From: Pedobacter chitinilyticus
GTDB lineage: Bacteria > Bacteroidota > Bacteroidia > Sphingobacteriales > Sphingobacteriaceae
NCBI RefSeq assembly: GCF_003313385.1
Contig: NZ_QMHN01000005.1
Span: forward strand, 160,743 to 224,742
Direction: 5' to 3'
DNA: 64,000 nucleotides
Both the position numbers and the translations under genes were made by a program. A model generated the notes under the pieces. That model had not been told where the DNA came from and searched no databases. It saw only the letters and a program-made list of their open reading frames with translations. Of the stretch, positions 7,901 through 17,190 are shown one piece after another (the first letter of the stretch is position 1; every line of letters starts with the position of its first letter).

Positions 7901-10351
7901 ATGAAGCATTTTTTACTCGCCATGTTATGGGTTTTTGCCTTTAATACTGTAGCAAAAGCTCAAACTGGGAATATTTCTGGAAAAATTATTACGGAAAATA
8001 AAGAGCCTGTAGCAGGTGCCGTGGTCATGATCAAAGCTTTGAACAAGCAAACCTTATCTGATGAAAAGGGGTATTACGAGTTAAAGAACATCCCTTATGG
8101 TAGCCATGTATTGGAAATTGGCTCCATGGAGATACACGCTAAAAAACAAACCATTACGATAGATAAAAGTGAGCATGTGTTCAATGTGTCGGCAAAAGCA
8201 AAGGACCATAAAACACTTAACGAGGTGAGCATTACGGGTAAAACCGAAAAGAAAAAAATGGAGACCAGCGGGTTTGCGGTTGCCATTATCGAAACTAAAG
8301 AAGCTTCATTACGGAATTTGACGACCAATGAACTGTTGGATCGGAGTGTTGGCGTTCGTGTGAGGCAAAATGGTGGTGAAGGTTCGCCTATCGAATATAA
8401 CTTGAATGGGATGTCTGGAAGTACCATCGGTCTGTTTTTGGACGGCATAGAGATTTCTACATACGGCTCATCTTTCAACTTAAATAATATACCACCATCA
8501 ATGATTGAGCGTATTGAAGTTTACAAAGGGGTATTGCCATCTCATTTGAGTGGGAATTATATTGGAGGGGCCATCAATGTGATTATGAAAAAAGATGCGT
8601 CGGCAAATAACATTACTGCTGCGGTTTCCTATGGGTCATTTAATACTTATCGGGCGGATGTTGGTGCTTTATATCGTAATCCTAAAAATGGTTTTACTAC
8701 CCGTGCTTCTGGATTTTATAGTCACTCCGATAATAATTATGAAATGTGGGGGAAGTTTTCAAAGTACACTTTACCTGGTGGTCGAATTATCAGAAACTAT
8801 CGAGTGAAACGATCTAATGATGAGTTTGAGACCATTGGTGGACGTTTTGAAGTTGGTTTTACCAATGTAAAGTTGGCTGATCAGATATTTTTAGGTTATA
8901 ACATCTCAGATTCTTACAAAGAAATCCCACATGGAGTTACTATGACTAAGCCCTATTTTGGACGCTTTAATGAATATCAAGCGCATGTATTTAGCTTGAA
9001 CTATAATAAAAAGGATTTATTCTTTGATGGCCTTTCGCTTAATGTGAACGCTGTACACAGCAGAAGAAGTACCTATTTACAAGATACAGTAAGCCTAAGA
9101 TATAATTGGGATGGTACTTTGTTGGTTAAAAATGCAGAAGGACCGCCTGAGACCTATGGTTATAGCCCTGGGAAAGGGCAACAAGGCGATGCCGTAATGA
9201 GTAATATAGAGCGTAGAATTTCAAATATACGTTCAAATTTAGCTTACGACATTTTTTCGGGGCACCGCGTTTCCTTAAACCACAAGTTTGAAAAATCTAA
9301 TAGAAATGATCAAGATCTATTAGACCCAGCGAGGAGCAGATGGATTACTCAAAATGTGCTTACTACTAATATTTGGGCAATGAACTATGAGTCGGAGCTT
9401 TTTAATGGGAAATTAAAGACCAATATTTTCGGGAAATATGCCATTTATCAAACCGATCAAAAGTCGCCGATAGCGGAGAATGCAGGTGGTTTGGTTTACG
9501 AAAATTCTAGAACGACAAGGGATAACAAAGGTTTTGGAGGTACACTATCCTATGAGCCGATCAATAATGGCTATTTAATTGTTTCTGCTGAAAAATCTTT
9601 CATTATGCCTACTGATCGCCATATTTATGGTGAACCCGAAAACAACTTACTAGCAAACCCGAATATTTTGCCCGAAATGGCGATTAACTACAATTTTGGG
9701 GCTCGCTATAACATTGTTAAATCCAATAAACATAAGTTCATGCTATACGGCAATATGTTTTGGCGTAATGGCTATGACAAGATTATTTTGCAAACTCGTG
9801 TAGACGAGGTGATAGAAGGACGCGAAAACCAAATAGAAGATATACAGGTTACCCAATTTGTCAATTTATCAAAAACCCAATCGGTGGGATTTGAAGCGGA
9901 GGTGAATTACATTTTCGATAATAAATTGAACGCGATGGTTAATTTTTCCAAATTCAATTCACTATTTAAAGTAGAAAAAGATGAAAGAGGAAATCCCCAC
10001 AGTCTCTATAACAAACAAGTGCCAAACGAACCTTTCTTTACCGTTAATGGGAATGTACAATACCGCTTGAATGATGTTTTTCAAAAGCGCTCTAATCTCA
10101 ACCTTTATTACAATGCTGGTTATGTAGCACCGTTTAGAACCATCTGGATGGAATCGGAATGGTTTACCACACCTACTCAATTTGCCCACGATTTAGGCGC
10201 TAGCTATCGCTTCCCCAGCGGAAAATTAGTTGCGAGTTTCGATTGTAAAAATATACTGAATGCCGAGTTGTACGACAATTTTGGTGTCCAAAAGCCTGGA
10301 AGGGCCTTCTATTTCAAATTAAACTACACGATAAATAATTTTAATAAATAA
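7901..10351 (+). CDS. TonB-dependent outer-membrane receptor with carboxypeptidase-like N-terminal domain
   Basis: An 816-residue TonB-dependent receptor. A signal peptide (MKHFLLAMLWVFAFNTVAKAQ) precedes a carboxypeptidase-regulatory-like domain (about 24-105: GNISGKIITENKEPVAGAVV, then SDEKGYYELKNIPYG). Next come a plug (about 115-230, with GEGSPIEYNLNGMSG and IERIEVYKGVLPSHL) and a 22-strand-type barrel ending FYFKLNYTINNFNK. There is no SusC signature and no SusD partner. The divergent AraC regulator, the Fur-like dyad and the DUF4374 lipoprotein downstream point to ferric-siderophore import. The substrate is not readable from sequence. Confidence 0.9.
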   Translation: MKHFLLAMLWVFAFNTVAKAQTGNISGKIITENKEPVAGAVVMIKALNKQTLSDEKGYYELKNIPYGSHVLEIGSMEIHAKKQTITIDKSEHVFNVSAKAKDHKTLNEVSITGKTEKKKMETSGFAVAIIETKEASLRNLTTNELLDRSVGVRVRQNGGEGSPIEYNLNGMSGSTIGLFLDGIEISTYGSSFNLNNIPPSMIERIEVYKGVLPSHLSGNYIGGAINVIMKKDASANNITAAVSYGSFNTYRADVGALYRNPKNGFTTRASGFYSHSDNNYEMWGKFSKYTLPGGRIIRNYRVKRSNDEFETIGGRFEVGFTNVKLADQIFLGYNISDSYKEIPHGVTMTKPYFGRFNEYQAHVFSLNYNKKDLFFDGLSLNVNAVHSRRSTYLQDTVSLRYNWDGTLLVKNAEGPPETYGYSPGKGQQGDAVMSNIERRISNIRSNLAYDIFSGHRVSLNHKFEKSNRNDQDLLDPARSRWITQNVLTTNIWAMNYESELFNGKLKTNIFGKYAIYQTDQKSPIAENAGGLVYENSRTTRDNKGFGGTLSYEPINNGYLIVSAEKSFIMPTDRHIYGEPENNLLANPNILPEMAINYNFGARYNIVKSNKHKFMLYGNMFWRNGYDKIILQTRVDEVIEGRENQIEDIQVTQFVNLSKTQSVGFEAEVNYIFDNKLNAMVNFSKFNSLFKVEKDERGNPHSLYNKQVPNEPFFTVNGNVQYRLNDVFQKRSNLNLYYNAGYVAPFRTIWMESEWFTTPTQFAHDLGASYRFPSGKLVASFDCKNILNAELYDNFGVQKPGRAFYFKLNYTINNFNK

Positions 10352-10355
10352 CAAC

Positions 10356-11768
10356 ATGGAAAATAGTTTTTTTAAAACCGCACTGTTCGGATGCGCATTA
10401 GCAATCGGGACTTTAACAGGATGCAAGAAAAGCGGAAGTTCTGAAGCTAGTTCGGTTTCGGGACCTGATGTTTGGGCCAGAAAATATATCACTTTAACAG
10501 CAGCATTTCCAGATGCTACAGGTACAGCAGGAAATGGTGGAACCATGGCTTTTGCTATCACACCAGAGCAAGCAATTAATCCTAATTTTGAAGTAAATGT
10601 TTTTACTGGTGGTTATGGCCTAAGATCTCAACGTACAGCCCGTGTACAAGGATCTATAAATGGGAACTTTTTGTACAATATCCAATATACGGGAACGGAC
10701 GGAGGTATTTTTAATAAATACAAAGTTGAAGGTGGAAAAAGCTTTATAGATACTCGTGAAGAAGTAGACACAGAACCAATTTTAGGAGAGGCCCCACGTT
10801 GGGTAGTGGCTGCTGAAGGAATAGGAGTGGGTGTATATGCGTCTGCAACTATTCAGGCTTCTGCCCCAGGTGCTGGAGCTGATTTTATTGACGTGAAAAG
10901 CACTGCGAAAATCGCTATACTCAGCTTAGATGACCCTAAAATAACTCGCCAAACAGAATTTACTATTCCGTTTACTGCTGAACAAACAAAGTCTGGTTAT
11001 CAAATAGGCCGTATTGATGTGCCAATTCTAAATAAGGCAAAAACGAAGATTTTTATCGGTTGTAATTTAACAAGAACAGACGTAACCAAAAAATCAACAG
11101 TGAATACTAATGGAACTCAAACATGGAGTAGTGGAACAAGAGAATTGGGTACAGCTACTTTGGTAGTGGATTATCCATCTTTAACTAATCCTAAATTGAT
11201 TTATGTGGATCCTACAATCAGTAAAACGAACAACCACAGCTATCGCACCATGACACAATATGTAGGAACTGATGGACATGTTTATCAAGCTACAGCAACT
11301 TCTGGTTCTCAAATTTTACGTATCAGCGGTACAACTAACGAATATGATAACAGTTACAATTTTGATTTAAAAGCTGCTTTAAATTCTGCTAGTAATGTTT
11401 CAATTAGCTCATGGAGATACATTAAAGACGGTGTTGGTATTGTGCTTTATACCGTTAGCGGAACTACTGGCGGTTATCTGGCTTTGGTGGACTTAAATGC
11501 TAAAACAGCTACAAAATTGACTACCGATAACGAAACTGATATTGGTTTCTCAGGTAGGTCTGCAAATACAAATACAGGTGTAACTGCAATCACGGGTGCT
11601 TTTGGACAATTCCAAAATGTTGCCATTTTTGGCGATAACATATATATTCCTATGACTCCTAATGGTGTTGATGGCAATTTATATGCGATCAACTACAAGA
11701 CGAAACAAGTTACCAAAGGAGCTAAATTGAAAAATCAATCAGGTAGTTTCTATTTAGGAGCTTATTAA
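10356..11768 (+). CDS. DUF4374 domain lipoprotein (XusB-like)
   Basis: A 470-residue lipoprotein: signal peptide with lipobox LTGC (Cys about 23) followed by KKSGSS, as for surface-exposed Bacteroidota lipoproteins. The body has repeated beta-strand segments consistent with a propeller (GGYGLRSQRTARVQGSINGN, YVGTDGHVYQATATSGSQIL). It matches what I know of DUF4374. Bacteroides XusB, which captures siderophores beside the TonB receptor XusA, is as I recall a member. The ATG is 4 nt after the receptor stop, so the two are co-transcribed. A PepSY reductase (XusC) is absent here. Substrate inferred. Confidence 0.78.
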   Translation: MENSFFKTALFGCALAIGTLTGCKKSGSSEASSVSGPDVWARKYITLTAAFPDATGTAGNGGTMAFAITPEQAINPNFEVNVFTGGYGLRSQRTARVQGSINGNFLYNIQYTGTDGGIFNKYKVEGGKSFIDTREEVDTEPILGEAPRWVVAAEGIGVGVYASATIQASAPGAGADFIDVKSTAKIAILSLDDPKITRQTEFTIPFTAEQTKSGYQIGRIDVPILNKAKTKIFIGCNLTRTDVTKKSTVNTNGTQTWSSGTRELGTATLVVDYPSLTNPKLIYVDPTISKTNNHSYRTMTQYVGTDGHVYQATATSGSQILRISGTTNEYDNSYNFDLKAALNSASNVSISSWRYIKDGVGIVLYTVSGTTGGYLALVDLNAKTATKLTTDNETDIGFSGRSANTNTGVTAITGAFGQFQNVAIFGDNIYIPMTPNGVDGNLYAINYKTKQVTKGAKLKNQSGSFYLGAY

Positions 11769-11787
11769 TAAATCCACTCTATTGAAC

Positions 11788-11822
11788 AAAAAGCGCCCCG
11801 ATTTTTTCGGGGCGCTTTTTGT
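11788..11822 (+). terminator. Strong factor-independent terminator after the receptor operon
   Basis: AAAAAGCGCCCCG pairs with CGGGGCGCTTTTT around a T-rich loop and ends in a T-run. The long GC-rich perfect stem lies 20 nt after the DUF4374 stop. Confidence 0.95.
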
Positions 11823-11867
11823 TTAGCCTAAAATTAATTTAAAAAGGTCGATTTTGGTCTTCGGAAA

Positions 11868-12162
11868 GAAAACATAGGCCTTTGCAACGGAAACATAGGC
11901 CTTTGCAACGGAAACATAGGGCTTTGCAACGGAAACATAGGGCTTTGCAACGGAAACATAGGGCTTTGCAAAGGAAACATAGGGCTTTGCAAAGGAAACA
12001 TGGGGCTTTACAAAGGAAACATGGGGCCTTGCAACGGAAACATAGAGCTTTGCAAAGGAAACATGGGGCCTTGCAAAGGAAACATAGGGCTTTGCAAAGG
12101 AAACATGGGGCTTTGCAAAGGAAACATAGGGCTTTGCAAAGGAAACATAGGGCTTTGTAAAG
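11868..12162. repeat. 21-bp tandem repeat array, 14 units
   Basis: Fourteen contiguous 21-bp units plus one degenerate trailing unit. Each unit reads GGAAACATAGGG followed by CTTTGCAAA, with variation at a few positions: CAACG or CAAAG at the end, ATAGGG or ATGGGG, and CTTT or CCTT. There are no spacers, so this is not CRISPR. The period is a multiple of three, so frames stay open by arithmetic (one + frame reads QRKHRAL repeatedly), but there is no start context or signal of a real protein. It lies between a terminator and the 3' end of dtd. Confidence 0.95.
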
Positions 12163-12227
12163 GAATCATTGTACCTTCAAGGAGAAAAAAGATCCCCTGC
12201 CAAACGTAATGTTAATCTAAAATCCCC

Positions 12228-12680
12228 TTATTCCTTGTTTTTCGTATCTATCATAATCGTCACAGGGCCATCGTTCAGTAAGCTAATCTTCATATCAGCA
12301 CCAAAAATGCCACATTGTATTTCTTTACACAGCAACGAACTTAACTGTTTTTTCATTTCCTCATAAAGCGGAATGGCCTTGTCAGGACGTGCGGCACGAG
12401 TAAAGCCAGGTCGGTTGCCTTTTTTGGTAGCCGCAAATAAAGTAAACTGGCTTATCAACAGAATGTTCCCATCAATATCCGCTAGCGATTTATTCATCAA
12501 TCCATTTTCGTCCCCAAAAACACGCATATTGGCAATTTTCTGAGCCAGCCATTCTAAATCTTCTTGCGTATCTGCATCTTCAATTCCCAATAAAACCAAA
12601 AAGCCATTGGTAATTTCGCCCGTTATTGTTCCATCTACTTTACAACTCGCTTCGGTTACCCTTTGTATTACTGCTCTCAT
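12228..12680 (-). CDS. dtd: D-aminoacyl-tRNA deacylase
   Basis: A 150-residue Dtd that hydrolyses D-aminoacyl-tRNAs (and mischarged Gly-tRNAAla), a translation quality-control step in the cytoplasm. The start MRAVIQRVTEASCKVDG is family-typical. The active-site motifs are ISQFTLFA (SQxTL) and the cross-dimer Gly-Pro strand, here NDGPVTIMID (usually NxGPVT). Length is normal. It is divergent from a lipoprotein gene, with only 26 nt between start codons. Confidence 0.96.
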   Translation of the reverse strand: MRAVIQRVTEASCKVDGTITGEITNGFLVLLGIEDADTQEDLEWLAQKIANMRVFGDENGLMNKSLADIDGNILLISQFTLFAATKKGNRPGFTRAARPDKAIPLYEEMKKQLSSLLCKEIQCGIFGADMKISLLNDGPVTIMIDTKNKE

Positions 12681-12694
12681 CCCGTACTTAATGT

Positions 12695-12702
12695 TAATTT
12701 TG
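12695..12702 (+). promoter_or_regulatory. -7 promoter box abutting a start codon (leaderless-type)
   Basis: TAATTTTG matches TANNTTTG and ends exactly 4 nt before the ATG at 12707, so transcription would begin at or near the start codon. The same spacing occurs at 18351 and 37238. Confidence 0.55.
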
Positions 12703-12706
12703 CCTT

Positions 12707-13720
12707 ATGAAATGCAAGTATATATTGTTTTTTGTAATTCTGTTCATCGGTTGCCAACAAAAACGAGAGGTGCAAACCAGTTTTTACTATTGGAAAACCG
12801 TGTATCAAACCAATGCCGTTGAACAAAACTATTTGCAACATTTCAACAGCAAAAAGTTATTTGTAAGGATTTTAGATGTAGACAGAGATTTAAACGGCGG
12901 AATAAGTCCCGTAGCACCCATTAAATTTAAAGACCAACTCCCTAAAAACCTGGAGCTGGTGCCCGTAGTTTTTATGGTAAATGACGTACTGAAAGAAACC
13001 GACAATGCACAACTAAAAAAACTTGCTTCTAATATCGTACAGTTTGTAAACGGAAAAGTAAAGCAAGCAGGCAAATCAACTTATGGAGAATTACAAATAG
13101 ATTGCGATTGGACAGCTACCACCAGAACCAACTATTTTCTGCTACTTAAGGAAATCAAAAAGCAGCTGGGCAACAAAACCATTTCCTCTACCCTGCGGTT
13201 ACATCAGCTGAAAAATCAGGAGAAAAGCGGTATTCCACCAGTAGATAAAGTACTGCTAATGTGTTATAACATGGGCAACCTGAGGAAATATGGTACACAA
13301 AATTCAATTTTAGACGTACAAGAATTGAAGAAATATGCAGGAGAAAATTTAGGATATTATCCCATGCCAATAGATGTCGCCTTACCGCTATTTTCATGGG
13401 CTGTGGTGTTTAGGGGCGGGAACTATGCAGGCATTTCCAAACGATTAAAGCTGGCCAACCTTACCGCTAATAGCGCATTCACCAAAATGCATAATGGACT
13501 GTATCAGGCAAATACCGATTTACCCGAATTTGGACTCTACAAAAATGATGAAATTAGGTTTGAAGCCAGTAAATTTGAAGATATCAGACAGAGTACGGTC
13601 TATCTTGACCAATATCTGTCGAGAAAACCACTGAATTTATTGTTTTATCATTTAGATGAACAGATACTCAATAATTTTAAAATCTATGAACTGGAAGAAA
13701 TCACTCATATTCTGCGCTAG
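12707..13720 (+). CDS. Lipoprotein of unknown function, possible DUF3142-like TIM barrel
   Basis: A 337-residue protein with a short lipoprotein signal peptide (lipobox FIGC, Cys 16). The segments LFVRILDVD, LVPVVFMVND, GELQIDCDWTATTRTNYFLL and VDKVLLMCYNMGNL recur at barrel-strand spacing and recall DUF3142 proteins, which look like degenerate glycosidase barrels. I cannot confirm the family. The downstream gene starts inside this one (35-nt overlap), so the two are translationally coupled and probably work together at the cell envelope. Confidence 0.6.
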   Translation: MKCKYILFFVILFIGCQQKREVQTSFYYWKTVYQTNAVEQNYLQHFNSKKLFVRILDVDRDLNGGISPVAPIKFKDQLPKNLELVPVVFMVNDVLKETDNAQLKKLASNIVQFVNGKVKQAGKSTYGELQIDCDWTATTRTNYFLLLKEIKKQLGNKTISSTLRLHQLKNQEKSGIPPVDKVLLMCYNMGNLRKYGTQNSILDVQELKKYAGENLGYYPMPIDVALPLFSWAVVFRGGNYAGISKRLKLANLTANSAFTKMHNGLYQANTDLPEFGLYKNDEIRFEASKFEDIRQSTVYLDQYLSRKPLNLLFYHLDEQILNNFKIYELEEITHILR

Positions 13721-16103
13721 CTTTTTAACCATCTTTTTTGGTGAAATTGTGGTAAACATAGCCTGTGGTGGCGAAATAGATCCTTACGATTATTATATCT
13801 CCTATTTTCATAACGATGTACAGGGGAAAGAGTATAATCAGTTTAGCTTTAGTGAATGGGAATACCTTTATCACGATCAAGAAAGTGTAGATGAGTATGA
13901 TTTAAATAGCGCCGAATGGGCAAATTACCTCAAAGTAAAAAAGGAAGAAGTTCACCAGATCATGTACGAAAGCGATAGCGCTACCAATGTGCTTTTGGCG
14001 AACCTCACTAAGAAAAATTTAAAGCAACTACCCCAAGACTTGCAGCAAAATGCTTTTTTAAAAGCCTTGGCTAAAAACAAACAAGCCTTAGCCTATTTTG
14101 CCTTTGCCAAAAGTTGCGAGCCCCTTGCTGCGGTAAGCTTTGATCTTTGGAACCCAGTGCAAAGAGATACCGCACAAATGACCAATAAGGCAAAAGAAGC
14201 CCTGTTGCAGTTAGCACAGGTAAAAAAGGATTCCTTCTTAAAACTACGTTATGCTTACCAAGCCCTAAGGATGTACCACTATGCAGCCAACTATGAAGCC
14301 TGTAAAGCCACATACAAGCAATATGTAGAACCAATTTCGTCTACCGATTTAGCCAAAGGTTGGGCCATGGCCGTTTACGCAGGTTCGGTTCGTTATGGCG
14401 GAAACCCAACAGAAGCAGCCTATCTTTTCTCAAAAGTTTTTAACAGCAATCCAGAGCGAAGAGTACAAGCCTACAAAAACTTTCACTACGCGTCGGCACC
14501 TATCGATGAAGTACTGACTTTTGCTAAAAATGAAGAAGAGAAAGCCTACATTTTGGCCATCAAAAGTTTCGGTAATCCAGAATACGATTTAAAAGCCTTA
14601 TATAAAGTTTATGGCAGTACACCAAACAACCTAATGAATGGTACTTTGCTAGTAAGAGAAATCAATAAACTGGAAAAGAATTTGAACCAGCCTTCTGGTT
14701 TGGCAAAAAATTACTATTACGATAACGACCAGCAGCAAAAGGACAACATCAGGAAAGCAAATTTGCAACAGTTAGAATTAACCAAAGCTTTTGCCTTAAA
14801 ACTGGCAAACGAAAAAAAGTACCCAGAGCCAGAATTGGGGATCATTAGTGGCGCTTACCTTAACTGGATCAAGAATGATGATCAAGCCGCAGCCAAATTG
14901 TTAAAGCAACTTAACCCTGCACAATTAAAACCTAGCTACAGCAATCAATATCAAATCATTAACCTATTAATTAATGCCAGAAAGCTTAAAAAGCAAGGTG
15001 CTTTTAATGTTAATGAACTGGTGCCTACCTTAAAATGGTTAGATGAAAAACGTAAAGACAGAAAACCTGTTTCTGGAGATGATTACTTTGCCGAGAATAG
15101 AGAGAATAGGTTCATCTCAACCACCCGCAATTTTTATCAAGAATTATTGGTTCCCACTTACCTGAAAATGGGCGACACCACAAGAGCAGCTCTGTTGATG
15201 TTAAAAGGTGATTTTATTCCTGATTCGACCAAAAGCAACAACTTTTCTAGTCGCATGAGTTGGACCGCTCTTGAGTTTTGGCAAAACTATTTAAGCGCTT
15301 CAACCTTGGGGCAATTAGAAAAAAGATTTATCAAGGCCAATGAAAGTAGCTTTGACGCCTTTATCAACGAGGACCTGAGAAAGTTAAGCAAATCTGATTT
15401 TTACGAACTTTTTGGAACAGCCTACCTACGAGAGCATCAATATCAAAAAGCATTACAATGTTTTGAAAAGTTAGCACCTAATCATGATTTTAAAGCTCCT
15501 GAAAATTGGTACACCGAGGGAACAATGTATGCCAATCCTTTTATCACGACAATTAACGACTATCCAAAACAATTTACCTCCAAAGCGCAAACCTACAATA
15601 AGAAAACCTTTGCCAAAGAGATGGTACGTTTAGAAAAACTAATCGTTAGCGATAAAAAGAATGCTGCACAGTATTATTTCAAAATGGCCAATGGGGTTTA
15701 TCAGACAGGATATTTTGGCAACTCATGGATCTTCATTAGTTATGGATGGAGCTCTTACGCGGTGAATGAAAAACCAGTTTACGTATACGACAAAGATTAT
15801 AAACTGGCTCAAACGGCGAAAGCATGGTATCTCAAAGCACGTAGCTTAAGTAAAGATCCAGAGTTTAGGGCAAAATGTACTTTTATGTTGGCCAAATGTG
15901 AGCAAAAGCAAAAAGCAAATGGAGCCTTAAGTTCATCTAAATGGTACGATATTGATTATACCAATAGAATTAACCAGCTATATCAATTAAATCGCAACAA
16001 TATTTATTTTGCAGAATTAAAGCAGCAATACGGAAGCACCGCTTACTTTAAAAAAGCCAGCTATGAATGTAGCTATTTGAGCGATTTTTTAGCGAGTAAG
16101 TAA
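13686..16103 (+). CDS. Large exported helical-repeat protein of unknown function
   Basis: An 805-residue protein from the ATG at 13686. An upstream ATG at 13656 would only add a hydrophilic stretch ahead of the signal peptide MNWKKSLIFCASFLTIFFGE. A Cys near residue 27 (NIAC) could be a lipobox. The mature part is rich in helical, TPR-like pairs (HYAANYEACKATYKQYV, YQKALQCFEKLAP) and Lys/Tyr-rich segments. It contains no enzyme motif that I recognise. It overlaps the 3' end of the preceding lipoprotein gene by 35 nt, so it is coupled to it. Confidence 0.65.
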   Translation: MNWKKSLIFCASFLTIFFGEIVVNIACGGEIDPYDYYISYFHNDVQGKEYNQFSFSEWEYLYHDQESVDEYDLNSAEWANYLKVKKEEVHQIMYESDSATNVLLANLTKKNLKQLPQDLQQNAFLKALAKNKQALAYFAFAKSCEPLAAVSFDLWNPVQRDTAQMTNKAKEALLQLAQVKKDSFLKLRYAYQALRMYHYAANYEACKATYKQYVEPISSTDLAKGWAMAVYAGSVRYGGNPTEAAYLFSKVFNSNPERRVQAYKNFHYASAPIDEVLTFAKNEEEKAYILAIKSFGNPEYDLKALYKVYGSTPNNLMNGTLLVREINKLEKNLNQPSGLAKNYYYDNDQQQKDNIRKANLQQLELTKAFALKLANEKKYPEPELGIISGAYLNWIKNDDQAAAKLLKQLNPAQLKPSYSNQYQIINLLINARKLKKQGAFNVNELVPTLKWLDEKRKDRKPVSGDDYFAENRENRFISTTRNFYQELLVPTYLKMGDTTRAALLMLKGDFIPDSTKSNNFSSRMSWTALEFWQNYLSASTLGQLEKRFIKANESSFDAFINEDLRKLSKSDFYELFGTAYLREHQYQKALQCFEKLAPNHDFKAPENWYTEGTMYANPFITTINDYPKQFTSKAQTYNKKTFAKEMVRLEKLIVSDKKNAAQYYFKMANGVYQTGYFGNSWIFISYGWSSYAVNEKPVYVYDKDYKLAQTAKAWYLKARSLSKDPEFRAKCTFMLAKCEQKQKANGALSSSKWYDIDYTNRINQLYQLNRNNIYFAELKQQYGSTAYFKKASYECSYLSDFLASK

Positions 16104-16159
16104 ATTTAACGTTGGTTTTCAGGCATGGAATCGTAATAACGAAAGTCTTATATATTTAA

Positions 16160-16186
16160 CCTATGGTTGGTGTTATCACCAATCAT
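16160..16186. repeat. Dispersed TTGGTG-TTAT-CACCAA hairpin, copy 1
   Basis: CCTATGGTTGGTG, then TTAT, then CACCAATCAT form a short stem-loop 57 nt after the preceding stop. An identical 27-nt copy lies at 48690-48716, with close variants at 47948 and 48132. Confidence 0.85.
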
Positions 16187-16206
16187 ATTTACGAGAAGGT
16201 ACAAGT

Positions 16207-16291
16207 CTTTGCGTTCTTTGCGAATACTTAAAAGCCTTTGCGTTAAAAAAATAAACGCTAAGAAAAGAAGAGTCACGCTAAGAACGCAAAG
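16207..16291. repeat. Long inverted repeat between convergent genes
   Basis: CTTTGCGTTCTTTGCG (16207-16222) matches the reverse complement of CGCTAAGAACGCAAAG (16276-16291) at 15 of 16 positions. Inside, GCGTT and AACGC give a second paired layer. It can fold into one long hairpin between two converging transcripts. CTTTGCGTT words of this kind recur in many Bacteroidota intergenic regions. Confidence 0.8.
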
Positions 16292-16301
16292 TAATTATCT
16301 T

Positions 16302-17183
16302 TTAAAACCCCAAACTTGCAGTATCATAACTAGGGCAGGCACCCTTTTGCGAAGTAACAAAACCAGCCACCTTAGCGGCAAAATTTAGGCAATACACTAT
16401 TTCTTCGCCAGCCAATTTTTTGCTCAAAAATGCCGCTAAAAAACTATCGCCGCTACCCACAGTATCCACCACAACTACTTTTTCAGCTTGGTAGTTAATC
16501 CTTTGGTTCGTATTGTAATAAGTGCCACCATCGGCCCCTTTCGTAATTAATATTTCCGAGAGTTGGAATTTTTCCATTAAAGCAGTTACTACGCTTCGCT
16601 CGTGATGCTGTGCCGTAAACCAATCTCCCAACATCGCGATTTCATTTTCGTTCAGCTTTACAAAATCAGCGTGGCTTAAAAAAGTAGCAATACTGTCCTT
16701 ATCATAATAAGGCGCTCTAAGGTTCACATCAAACACCTTAAACTTTGCATGTTCCAATAACTGCAGTAGAGTGGCCCTGCTTACTTCATTTCGTGCCGAA
16801 AGACTCCCAAAAATAAAAGCATCCGCATTTGCTATTTTTGCTTCAAAATCATTTTGCCAAACAATGTAATCCCAAGCCGTAGGATAAGTAATGGTATAAA
16901 CCATCTCGTTATTCTCCTTAAGTTCGGCAACCACTTCGCTGGTGCGCTGTTCGGTGTCAATTTGTATATTTTCAGCGGGAATATCCATCGAAGAAATAAA
17001 ATCAATCAATTCCCTGCCAGCTTGGTCGTCACCAACGCGACTAATCAGCGAAGCATCAACGCCCAATTTTCGTAAATGGTAGGCTACATTCATAGGCGCA
17101 CCACCAGCCAATCGGCCAGAAGGTAAATTATCCCATAAAATTTCTCCAAAGCAAATGGCTTTTTTAAGTTGATTTTGTATCAT
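16302..17183 (-). CDS. PfkB-family carbohydrate kinase (fructokinase-like)
   Basis: A 293-residue ribokinase-fold kinase. The N-terminal substrate motif is GGAPMNVAYHLRKLGVDASL, and the second PfkB signature, DTVGSGDSFLAAFL, holds the catalytic Asp and the anion hole (near residue 245). ITKGADGG supplies the nucleotide-binding strand. It probably phosphorylates a free sugar such as fructose, but the sugar cannot be determined. It starts 7 nt after the SirB1-like gene and is probably co-transcribed with it. Confidence 0.88.
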   Translation of the reverse strand: MIQNQLKKAICFGEILWDNLPSGRLAGGAPMNVAYHLRKLGVDASLISRVGDDQAGRELIDFISSMDIPAENIQIDTEQRTSEVVAELKENNEMVYTITYPTAWDYIVWQNDFEAKIANADAFIFGSLSARNEVSRATLLQLLEHAKFKVFDVNLRAPYYDKDSIATFLSHADFVKLNENEIAMLGDWFTAQHHERSVVTALMEKFQLSEILITKGADGGTYYNTNQRINYQAEKVVVVDTVGSGDSFLAAFLSKKLAGEEIVYCLNFAAKVAGFVTSQKGACPSYDTASLGF

Positions 17184-17190
17184 CTCAAGC

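Noticed and set aside
11868..12162. CRISPR array
   Set aside because: The units are contiguous without unique spacers, and there are no cas genes.
11882..12209. Open reading frames through the 21-bp array (QRKHRAL or LCKGNIG repeats)
   Set aside because: The openness follows from the period being divisible by three and from few stop-like words. There is no signal peptide, ribosome site or promoter, and the third frame has stops.
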